DNA of 64,000 bases from Sphingomonas koreensis. GTDB taxonomy: Bacteria; Pseudomonadota; Alphaproteobacteria; Sphingomonadales; Sphingomonadaceae. The notes under the pieces are model-generated. The model was not told the DNA's origin. It saw only the letters and a list, made by a program, of their open reading frames with translations, and did not search any database. The position numbers and the translations under genes were made by a program. Positions 52,939 to 60,602 of the stretch are shown here, piece by piece; position 1 is the stretch's first letter; the number at the start of each line of letters is the position of its first letter. The stretch lies in the NCBI RefSeq assembly GCF_002797435.1, contig NZ_PGEN01000001.1, forward strand, positions 434,001-498,000, read 5' to 3'.

Positions 52939-53226
52939 ATGCGCAAGTTCATTCTGCTCGCCGGAACCGCTCTCACGCTTTCAGCCGCGCCGGCTTCGGC
53001 CTGCGATCTGGAGCTGATGGGCGGACCACAACGCTTCAACGCCTTTGCCGCCTACGCCAGCCACGGATCGCCCGCGGTGACGATCGAGGTGGCGCAGCCC
53101 CAGGCAGACTCGCCTAACGCGTCGGAACCCGAACCGGAAGCAGCGTCCAGACAGGCCGAGGTACCTGCAGAGAGCGAGTCAAGCGATGCGCCAAGCGGGC
53201 CGGCATCGTACATGACCCTGCCGTAA
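52939..53226 (+). CDS. small secreted protein, unknown function
   Basis: 95 residues. The signal peptide MRKFILLAGTALTLSAAPASA is followed by CDLELMGGPQRFNAFAAYAS, then an acidic Pro/Glu/Ser-rich tail (ASEPEPEAASRQAEVPAESE). The Cys right after the signal could be free or, with a poor lipobox, lipid-modified. No family recognised. TGGAG lies eight bases before the ATG. It is first in the operon that runs to ZnuD, directly after site D, so it may be a zinc-starvation-induced protein. Confidence 0.7.
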   Translation: MRKFILLAGTALTLSAAPASACDLELMGGPQRFNAFAAYASHGSPAVTIEVAQPQADSPNASEPEPEAASRQAEVPAESESSDAPSGPASYMTLP

Positions 53227-53246
53227 GACGAACGCGCGACCTCTAG

Positions 53247-53903
53247 ATGCCCCGAGTATTGGAAATCAGTAGCCTGACCTTTCGCTATGGCGGACAGGCG
53301 GTGGTGGATGGCTTCGACCTCGTCCAGGAGCCGGGCGACCATCGCGTGCTGCTCGGGCCATCGGGGTCGGGCAAGACCACGCTGATCAACCTGATCGCCG
53401 GGCTGCTGACGCCGCAGAGCGGCCGCATCATGATCGATGGCGAGTCGATCGGCGACCTGCCCGCAGCGAAGCGCGACGATCTGCGCCGGCGCAAGATCGG
53501 CGTGGTGTTCCAGACGCTGCGGCTGGTCGCCGCACTCGACGTAACCGCCAACCTCATGCTCGCTCAGCGCCTCGCTGGGCAGCGGCCCGATCGAGGTGAA
53601 ATCCAGGCATTGCTCGCCGCACTGGACCTGACGCACCGCGCGCACGCCCGGCCGCGCGAGCTTAGCCAGGGTGAGGCGCAGCGCGCGGCGATCGCGCGCG
53701 GTCTGGTGGCCCACCCCAAGCTGCTCATTGCCGATGAACCAACCTCCGCGCTCGACGACTGCAATGCCGAACGCGTCGCGCAGCTGCTGATCGAAACCGC
53801 CAACACCCATGGCTCGACCCTGCTGGTCGCCACGCATGACGCGCGGATCAAGGCGTTCATCCCTGACGCGGTGACGCTGGCCCCGGTGCGCGAGGCCGAC
53901 TGA
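53247..53903 (+). CDS. LolD/MacB-type ABC ATPase
   Basis: 218 residues. Walker A is LLGPSGSGKTTL, signature ELSQGEAQRAAIARGL, Walker B LLIADEPTSAL and the switch His is in ATHDAR. The size and motifs match ATPases that partner FtsX-type permeases. The ribosome site is weak. Its stop overlaps the permease ATG as TGATG. Together with the permease and the DUF3299 protein, the order resembles the zinc-regulated zrg-type loci predicted in other proteobacteria. Confidence 0.92.
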   Translation: MPRVLEISSLTFRYGGQAVVDGFDLVQEPGDHRVLLGPSGSGKTTLINLIAGLLTPQSGRIMIDGESIGDLPAAKRDDLRRRKIGVVFQTLRLVAALDVTANLMLAQRLAGQRPDRGEIQALLAALDLTHRAHARPRELSQGEAQRAAIARGLVAHPKLLIADEPTSALDDCNAERVAQLLIETANTHGSTLLVATHDARIKAFIPDAVTLAPVREAD

Positions 53904-55186
53904 TGTTCAGCCTTGCCCTCGCCTATATGCGCGATCGCGCGCTCACCACCTTGCTCAATGTCGTGCTGCTTGGCCTCGCAGTCGCGACGCTCGCGATCCT
54001 GCTCCTGTTCTCGACCCAGCTCACCGACCGGCTCGAGCGCGACGCGCAGGGCATCGACCTGGTGGTCGGAGCCAAGGGCTCACCGCTGCAGCTGATCCTG
54101 TCCAGCATCTATCAGCTCGATACTCCGACCGGCAATATTCCGCTGGACAGTGTTGCACTGCTCCGCCGCGATCCCTCGATCGCGCGCGTGATCCCGCTGG
54201 CGATGGGCGACAGCTTCCGCGGCTATCGCATCGTCGGTACCGAACCCGGCTATCTCGACCTTTATGGCGCGAAGCTCGCGCAGGGGCGCGTCTTCGCCAA
54301 GTCGGGCGACGCGGTGCTCGGCGCGACCGCCGCGCGCGAGCTTGGCGCCGGGGTCGGCCAGCGCTTTGTCGGCAGCCACGGGTTCGGCTCGGGCGAAGGC
54401 GTCACCGGCCATGACGAGCATCCCTTCACCACCGTCGGCATCCTCGCGCCGACCGGCACCGTGGTCGATCGGCTGATCCTCACACCGGTCGAGAGCGTCT
54501 GGGATGTGCATGGCATCGGTCACGAGCACCATGAGGGCGAGGCAAAAGAGGGCGAGGCGCATGAGCACGAGCATGACGGCCATGAGAAGGCCCATGAGCA
54601 TGAGGAACCCGCGCTGATCGGCGCGGCCGGAACGCTCGAGCCCGAGGTCACCGCCCTGCTCGTCAGCTACCGCTCAGCCCTGGCTGCGGTTCGCGTGCCA
54701 AGCTTCGTCAACCGCCAGACCAATATGCAGGCTGCCGTTCCTGCGCAGGAGACCGCGCGGCTGCTCACCCTTTTCGGCGCCGGCATCGAGGGCGCGCGGA
54801 TCTTCGCCTGGCTGCTTGCAGCGACCGGGGGTCTCGCGATCTTCGTCGCCTTGCTCAATGCTGCCCGCGCGCGCGAAGGCGATCTGGCGTTGTTGCGCGT
54901 CATGGGCGCGACGCGAGCGTCAGTGTTCGGAACGATCCTGCTTGAGGGGCTGCTGACCGCCGCAGCCGGCGCGCTGCTCGGACTGGCGGCCGCGCATCTC
55001 GCGCTGGCCGTCGCGCGCGCGCTGTTCGATCCGCTTGCGGAAATCGGCCTCGATCCCTGGCGGGTCCATCCGGGTGAACTGGCGATCGTCGCCGGAGTAC
55101 TGACAATCGGCCTCGTCGCCGCGCTGGTCCCCGCGCTCCGCGTGTTCCGCGTCGATCTCGCCCGCACGCTCGCGCGGGCCCAATAG
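53903..55186 (+). CDS. FtsX-type permease with His-rich periplasmic insert
   Basis: 427 residues. One span is near the N-terminus (LLNVVLLGLAVATLAILLLF), followed by a large periplasmic domain and three C-terminal spans (IFAWLLAATGGLAIFVALLNAA, VFGTILLEGLLTAAAGALLG, LAIVAGVLTIGLVAALVPAL). The periplasmic part contains a dense His/Glu/Asp stretch at about residues 210-234 (GHEHHEGEAKEGEAHEHE), a probable zinc-binding loop not needed for lipoprotein release. FtsX permeases do not usually import ions; with the ATPase it may move or reshape an envelope component for zinc uptake. Confidence 0.9.
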   Translation: MFSLALAYMRDRALTTLLNVVLLGLAVATLAILLLFSTQLTDRLERDAQGIDLVVGAKGSPLQLILSSIYQLDTPTGNIPLDSVALLRRDPSIARVIPLAMGDSFRGYRIVGTEPGYLDLYGAKLAQGRVFAKSGDAVLGATAARELGAGVGQRFVGSHGFGSGEGVTGHDEHPFTTVGILAPTGTVVDRLILTPVESVWDVHGIGHEHHEGEAKEGEAHEHEHDGHEKAHEHEEPALIGAAGTLEPEVTALLVSYRSALAAVRVPSFVNRQTNMQAAVPAQETARLLTLFGAGIEGARIFAWLLAATGGLAIFVALLNAARAREGDLALLRVMGATRASVFGTILLEGLLTAAAGALLGLAAAHLALAVARALFDPLAEIGLDPWRVHPGELAIVAGVLTIGLVAALVPALRVFRVDLARTLARAQ

Positions 55187-55189
55187 GAT

Positions 55190-55690
55190 ATGCAGATGAT
55201 GAAGGCTCCGATCGTTGCGGCGCTGGTCCTCTCGCTTCTGAGCGTGCCTGCCGCCGCGCAGCTCATCGGCGGCGGTCCAAAGCAGGACGTCAAGGACATC
55301 TGGAAGCCCGCCGCGACGCCGCAGGGCGGCACCTCATGGAGGTTGCTGGAGAGCACCAAGGAGACGCAGCGCGTCGCCAGCGGCGTGATCTACTCCAAGC
55401 CGGTCTTCCCGCCAGGCGTGAAGGCGCTCAACGGCAAGCAGATCAAGGTGGCAGGCTGGATGATGCCGCTCGACAAGGCGGCGCGCCAGAAACGGTTCGT
55501 GCTGCTTGCCTATCCGCCGGGCTGCCCGTTCCATTTCCACGCCATGCCCAACCAGTTCATCGAGGTACTGGCGCCGGCCGGCGTGCCGCTCAACGAGCGT
55601 GACCCGATGGTGATTGCAGGCACGCTCCAGCTCACCGGCCAGGACGAGAGCGGCATCTTCTACCGCCTGGTCAACGCGAAGAAGCTTTGA
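55190..55690 (+). CDS. DUF3299 periplasmic protein
   Basis: 166 residues. A signal peptide (ending AAAQ) is followed by the DUF3299 domain: NGKQIKVAGWMMPLDKAARQ and FVLLAYPPGCPFHFHAMPNQFIEV with a Cys/His/Met cluster that could bind metal. It ends with a conserved strand (GIFYRLVNAKKL). It starts three bases after the permease stop. DUF3299 proteins occur in zinc-regulated clusters beside ABC/FtsX genes; their precise role is unknown. Confidence 0.87.
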   Translation: MQMMKAPIVAALVLSLLSVPAAAQLIGGGPKQDVKDIWKPAATPQGGTSWRLLESTKETQRVASGVIYSKPVFPPGVKALNGKQIKVAGWMMPLDKAARQKRFVLLAYPPGCPFHFHAMPNQFIEVLAPAGVPLNERDPMVIAGTLQLTGQDESGIFYRLVNAKKL

Positions 55691-55728
55691 GCGGTTCGGG
55701 CAGCAGGCCGATACGGCGAGGCCCTGGA

Positions 55729-56097
55729 ATGGGCGCGCGACAGGCGGGCCCATATTCGCTCATCCTTTGGGTAGCCGCGCTGGCGCTCGTGTGGCTGAGT
55801 CTTGCTGCGCCGCCGCCCTTTCATGATGCGCATGCGGGCAAGGCCGGATCACTATCGCCAATCACATCGGCCGCCTCGCTTCCCACTGATCCATCACCTG
55901 CGGACCCGTCCTCTGGCTGCCCCCTCTGCCGCGAGGCGGAAGATACGGGGCCCCTTCTGCTGCCGGCCCCGATCTCCTTCAACCACGCGCCACTTGTTTC
56001 GTTCGACGTCTATCTACCGCACCGGCTGCGGGTCCGGTTCTCGACGCAGCCGCGCCCCTGGCAGAGCCGCGCGCCGCCACTCGACCTCCACGCCTGA
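55729..56097 (+). CDS. DUF2946-like small membrane/secreted protein
   Basis: 122 residues. One N-terminal hydrophobic segment (YSLILWVAALALVWLSLA) is followed by HDAHAGKAG, a CxxC motif (SGCPLCREAED) and the closing pattern QSRAPPLDLHA seen in DUF2946 proteins. The ATG at 55729 follows the DUF3299 stop by 38 bases; an in-frame TTG at 55687 overlapping that stop is a less likely start. It lies directly before ZnuD. The His and Cys residues suggest metal contact. Function unknown. Confidence 0.65.
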   Translation: MGARQAGPYSLILWVAALALVWLSLAAPPPFHDAHAGKAGSLSPITSAASLPTDPSPADPSSGCPLCREAEDTGPLLLPAPISFNHAPLVSFDVYLPHRLRVRFSTQPRPWQSRAPPLDLHA

Positions 56098-56169
56098 GCC
56101 GGAGCCCAGAAGATCGCGTCGGCCACGCGATCGCGCTCCGCACGACACAAGGTTCCTGGAGTTCATATC

Positions 56170-58320
56170 ATGCGTTACATCTACCTGCTCGGCGCAGCGA
56201 CGCTTGCGCTCACCCCGTCCGCCTTCGCGCAGACCGCGAGCGCGCCCTCCCCCGCCAAATCTGCACAAACCGCCGACGAGGAAATCGTCATCACCGCCCC
56301 TTTCCGGCAAGCGGAGGACGATCTGCTGCAAGGCACTTCGGTGGTGACCGGCGAAGCGCTGCAGCGCGACCTGCGCCCGACGATCGGCGAGACGCTGGCA
56401 CGCCAGCCGGGCGTGTCCGCGACCTCCTTCGGCCCGAGCGCGTCACGTCCGATCCTGCGCGGCTTTCAGGGAGAGCGCATCCGCGTGCTGACCGACGGCA
56501 TCGGCGCGATCGACGTGTCGAACACATCGGTCGATCACGCCGTCGTCATCGATCCGCTGCTGGCCGAACGCGTCGAGGTGCTGCGCGGTCCCTCGGCGTT
56601 GCTGTTCGGCTCGTCGGCGATCGGCGGCGTCGTCAACGTGATCGACACCCGCATTCCGCGCAGCGTGCCCGAGAAGGGCTACCGGGTGAACGCGATCGGC
56701 ACCTATGGCTCCGCCGCGAACGAGCGCTCGATCGGCGGTGCGGCCGATGTCGCGCTCGGCGGCAAGCTCGTGCTGCATGCCGATGGATCCTACACCAAGA
56801 CCGACGACCTCGAGATTCCCGGCCATGTCCTGTCCGGTCCCGCCCGCGCACAGGCGCTGGCAACCGCCGCGCAGCCTCAGCCCGCGCCGGATCCCGACGC
56901 GGAGGAGCCGATCGACTTCGCCGCCAACGCGGCGCTGCGCGGCCGGCTGCCCAATTCGGCGAGCGAGACCTGGACCGCCGGCGTCGGCGCGTCGATCATC
57001 ACCGACACCGGCAGCCTCGGCGTGTCGTACAGCCACTATGACAGCCTCTATGGAGTTCCCGTGCGCTATGCGACGGAACTGGGCCAGGAGCAGGAAGCCC
57101 CCCGGCTCGATATCGCGCAGGACCGCTTCGACCTGCGCGGCGAAGTGGAAACCGGCGGCGGCTTCCTCGAGCGCATTCGCGCACGCGCGGGCTATGCCAG
57201 CTATCGCCACTTCGAACTCGAGGACACCGGAGAGATCGCGACGCGCTTCTACAACAAGGGGCTGGAGGGCCGGCTCGAGCTGGTGCAGGCCGAGCATGAC
57301 GGCTGGCGTGGCGTGTCGGGCGTGCAGTATTTCAATCGCCGCTTCGACGTGCAAGGCGAGGAAGCGTTCCTGCCGAAGAACCGGACGGGGCAGTTCGGCG
57401 TCTTCACGCTCCAGCAGATCGACCTCGGCCAGTTCCGTGCCGAAGGCGGACCGCGCTACGAACGCACCCAGCTGACCGCCGATACCCTGGCCGACGATCT
57501 ACGCTTCTTCTCGGGTAAGCGCAGTTTCGACGCGGTGTCGGGCTCGGTCGGCGCTTCGCTCGGCGTTGCGCCGGGGGTTCGCATCGGCCTCAACCTCTCG
57601 CGTACCGAGCGGGCGCCCTCTGGCGAGGAGCTCTTCGCCAATGGCGCGCACGCCGGAACGCAGGCCTATGAACTCGGCAACCCCGATTTCCAGCTCGAAA
57701 AGTCGTGGGGCATCGAAGCCACGGTCCACGCCAATGGCGACGGCTTCCACTTCGACGCCTCGGCCTATTACAATTGGTTCTCCAACTATATCTTCGAGAG
57801 CCAGGTCGCCCAGAGCGTCTGCCAGGCGGCCGCGGATCCCAGCGGCCGGGAAGTCGAGTTCCCCTGCTTCCAGTTCCAGCAGGCCGATGCCCGCTACTAC
57901 GGGTTAGAGGCGGACGCGTCGGTGCGGCTGGCCCGTATCGGCGGCTATGCCGTGAACCTCGACCTGCTCGGCGACTATGTTCACGCCAATGTCGTCGATC
58001 GGGGGCCGGTGCCGCGCATTCCGCCGCTTCGCCTGCTGGGCGGGCTCGAGCTGCAGTCCGACAGGCTCACCGCGCGCGCGGAGGTCGAGCATGTGTTCGA
58101 ACAGGACCGCATCGCCGCGTTCGAAACACCGACCAGCGACTATACGCTGGTCAACGCATCGATCGCGTTCAGGCCGTGGGGCAAGGACAGCAAGACGAGC
58201 ATCCTGCTCAGCGCCAACAACATCTTCGATGTCGAGGCGCGCCGTCACACGAGCTTCCTCAAGGACTTCGCGCCGCTCGCCGGGCGCGATTTCCGCGCGA
58301 GCCTGCGCATCGGCTTCTAG
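56170..58320 (+). CDS. znuD: ZnuD-like TonB-dependent zinc receptor
   Basis: 716 residues. A signal peptide (ending AFAQ) is followed by the plug TIGETLARQPGVSATSFGPS, RPILRGFQGERIRVLTDGIG, NTSVDHAVVIDPLLAERVEV, LRGPSALLFGSSAIGGVVN. This run is highly typical of the ZnuD group of zinc receptors. The barrel ends in RASLRIGF. A longer polar loop (about 235-250, PDPDAEEPIDF) could act in zinc capture. GGAG lies nine bases before the ATG. It is the last gene of the rightward operon from site D, which fits zinc control. Confidence 0.92.
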   Translation: MRYIYLLGAATLALTPSAFAQTASAPSPAKSAQTADEEIVITAPFRQAEDDLLQGTSVVTGEALQRDLRPTIGETLARQPGVSATSFGPSASRPILRGFQGERIRVLTDGIGAIDVSNTSVDHAVVIDPLLAERVEVLRGPSALLFGSSAIGGVVNVIDTRIPRSVPEKGYRVNAIGTYGSAANERSIGGAADVALGGKLVLHADGSYTKTDDLEIPGHVLSGPARAQALATAAQPQPAPDPDAEEPIDFAANAALRGRLPNSASETWTAGVGASIITDTGSLGVSYSHYDSLYGVPVRYATELGQEQEAPRLDIAQDRFDLRGEVETGGGFLERIRARAGYASYRHFELEDTGEIATRFYNKGLEGRLELVQAEHDGWRGVSGVQYFNRRFDVQGEEAFLPKNRTGQFGVFTLQQIDLGQFRAEGGPRYERTQLTADTLADDLRFFSGKRSFDAVSGSVGASLGVAPGVRIGLNLSRTERAPSGEELFANGAHAGTQAYELGNPDFQLEKSWGIEATVHANGDGFHFDASAYYNWFSNYIFESQVAQSVCQAAADPSGREVEFPCFQFQQADARYYGLEADASVRLARIGGYAVNLDLLGDYVHANVVDRGPVPRIPPLRLLGGLELQSDRLTARAEVEHVFEQDRIAAFETPTSDYTLVNASIAFRPWGKDSKTSILLSANNIFDVEARRHTSFLKDFAPLAGRDFRASLRIGF

Positions 58321-58570
58321 GAAATGGGGTCGGGAGCGCCGGTTCGCGCCGGCGCCCCGATCAACCGCCCTCCTCTGGTCCCGATCGCGGCAATGATCCG
58401 GGAACGCGCTGCCGAAGCGCCCGGTTGGCACGAGGCCAATCGTGCGATTGTTGTACAGTCACGATGGCCCGTGGAATATCCGCTCGATGCCACTGGTCAC
58501 ATCGGACGATCGAAGGGGCCGAGGTTCGAGCTCCGGCGCCTCATCAGACTTTCCACAGACCCGGCACGAC

Positions 58571-60475
58571 CTATAGTTGCAGCCCCTCGCCTCGACGGAA
58601 TTGGGCGCAACAATCATCGCCGCCTCGATGCTTACCCACATCTTCCATGGATCGGGGCAAGTCGAACGGCAGCTTGCCGCGGGGTTTGGCAACGCCTTGC
58701 ACGACGTCGAGCAATGCAGCGTCACTCGCGCCGAATGTAACCAGCAGGGCTCGGCTATGCGGGAGCAGCGCGGTCAGGATCGCCGGCCGGTCCATTTCGA
58801 CCGCGACGATCACCGGGACATGACGTGCCGCGGCGGCGATCGTCTTCGTGTCCGCGTCGTCGGGCCGGAAATCCAGCCGGCCCTCATGCTGGCGGGATCC
58901 GAAGAAATGATGCGGATGCAGCGTCTCGAACGGCGTCGCCGTCCGCACCAGCGCGGCGTCGGCCTCTTCCGGTTTGCCCACGACCTGGAACCCGGCCGCG
59001 CGTGCCGCATCGGCATCCACGCCGTGGAGCCAGAGCCTGGCGCCGCGGCGAAGCGGCAGCAGCGCGCCCTGATTTCGCAGCAGCACTTGCCCTGCACGCT
59101 GGGCAGCATCCGCCTGCGCACGCACGCCGGGATCGCCGAGCACCGCCTCGGCCCTTGCGGGATCGACGAACGGATTCTCGAACAGGCCGAGTTCGAACTT
59201 GAGCCGCAGGATGCGCCGCACCGATGCGTCGATCCGGGCCGCATCGACCTTCCCCTCGCGCATCACGGCCAGGATCGGTGCTGGATCATCGACTCCGCCG
59301 AACTGGTCGAGACCGGCCTCGAGTCCCTTGGCGAAGCGTTCCGTCACGCTCAGATGTTCGACGCCCCACGGCATTCCGATCGAGCCCGGAAGCTGCGGAT
59401 TGCTCGCGTCGGGAGCGGTGCAGGCCGCATCGCAATCGCGCGTGATCGCCCAGTCGGAGATGATCAGGCCGCCATATCCCTTTTCGCGCCGCAATAGGTC
59501 GTTCAGCAGCTGCTTGCTGAAGCCCGCCCCGACCGGCTCGAGTGCCGCGCCCTTCAGCCTGGGTCCGCGCACGATGACATAGGTCGGCATCACCCCCGCG
59601 GATCGGACTGCAAAGGCCCCGTCGAACGCCGCAACATGCTTCTCGAACTCGGCATCCGTCATGCTGACGGCACGGCCATAGAAATTGTGACCGTCATGAC
59701 CTTCGGGCGCCGCGCCATAGCCGACCCAGTGCTTGACCACGGTCGCGACGCCATCGCGCGTGACGCCGGACGGCCCGCCCTGGAACCCCTCGACATAGGC
59801 ACCGGCGAGCCGCGAGACGGTCGCCGGATCCGATCCGAAGGTCGCGGTGATGCGCGGCCAGCGCGGCTCCGATCCGATATCGGCTTGGGGCGACAGCGCC
59901 ATATGGATACCCACCGCGCGATATTCGCGCCGCGCCGCCTCGCCGAACCGGCGCACCAGCGCCGGATCGCCGATCGCCGCGAACGCCAGCGTCTCGGGCC
60001 ATTGCGAGAAGCCGCCGCCATGGGTGCTCGCCCCAGCCGTCGCATGGAAATGATGGCGCGGGTCGGTGCTGATCGTCGCCGGAATGCCAAGGCGCGTCGC
60101 CTCGGCGAGCTTTTGCACCGCATTGTTCTGTTCGGCGAACTGCGCCGGCGGCATGACCAGCCGGGTGATGAAGCTGGAGACATGCTGGTCGGCGATCATC
60201 GCCCTCGCCTTGTCAAGGTCGTAGCCGCTCGTCGAAGCCCCGATCGCCGATCCGTGCCCGGGCAGCGTGCCGTGCAGCAGTTGCCCGGCCTTCTCCTCCG
60301 GCGTCATCCGCGCGAGCAGGTCGTCCACCCGCGCATCGACGGGCAGCGCGGGATTCTCATACGGGTCCATCACCCCGTTGCGATTGAGATCGCGATAGGC
60401 CGCCAGTTCCGGGGGCGCAGCGCCCGACAGGGCCAGCATCAGGCCTGCTACTGCACCTCTCGTCAGCTTCGTCAT
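58571..60475 (-). CDS. glycoside hydrolase family 3 protein (beta-glucosidase-like)
   Basis: 634 residues. A signal peptide is followed by YRDLNRNGVMDPYENPALPV and ARVDDLLARMTPEEKAGQLL, the usual GH3 opening. The catalytic nucleophile is the Asp of GLIISDWA, and the substrate motif KHWVGYGAAPEGHDGHN is present. A C-terminal domain follows (GQVLLRNQGALLPL, GKLPFDLP), but it ends SMEDVGKHRGGDDCC rather than with the usual PLFPFGHGL strand, so the very C-terminus is divergent or frame-damaged. AAGGAAG lies before the ATG. It acts on beta-glycosides outside the cytoplasm. Confidence 0.9.
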   Translation of the reverse strand: MTKLTRGAVAGLMLALSGAAPPELAAYRDLNRNGVMDPYENPALPVDARVDDLLARMTPEEKAGQLLHGTLPGHGSAIGASTSGYDLDKARAMIADQHVSSFITRLVMPPAQFAEQNNAVQKLAEATRLGIPATISTDPRHHFHATAGASTHGGGFSQWPETLAFAAIGDPALVRRFGEAARREYRAVGIHMALSPQADIGSEPRWPRITATFGSDPATVSRLAGAYVEGFQGGPSGVTRDGVATVVKHWVGYGAAPEGHDGHNFYGRAVSMTDAEFEKHVAAFDGAFAVRSAGVMPTYVIVRGPRLKGAALEPVGAGFSKQLLNDLLRREKGYGGLIISDWAITRDCDAACTAPDASNPQLPGSIGMPWGVEHLSVTERFAKGLEAGLDQFGGVDDPAPILAVMREGKVDAARIDASVRRILRLKFELGLFENPFVDPARAEAVLGDPGVRAQADAAQRAGQVLLRNQGALLPLRRGARLWLHGVDADAARAAGFQVVGKPEEADAALVRTATPFETLHPHHFFGSRQHEGRLDFRPDDADTKTIAAAARHVPVIVAVEMDRPAILTALLPHSRALLVTFGASDAALLDVVQGVAKPRGKLPFDLPRSMEDVGKHRGGDDCCAQFRRGEGLQL

Positions 60476-60522
60476 CCGCTTCGTCTTCCTTCTCGCCGAA
60501 CGGGCAGCGGCGTGCCGCGCTT

Positions 60523-60552
60523 AAAAAGGCGGCGCTCCGTTGCGGGAGCGCC
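60523..60552 (-). terminator. Rho-independent terminator of the TonB receptor gene
   Basis: On the minus strand GGCGCTCC/GGAGCGCC (8-bp stem, six-base loop) is followed by GCC and five T. It lies 50 bases after the receptor stop and before the GH3 start, separating the two leftward genes. Confidence 0.88.
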
Positions 60553-60602
60553 GTCAGGAAAAGGCAGTCAATGCTGGAGGATAGTTGACTGCGGTGGAGG
60601 GG

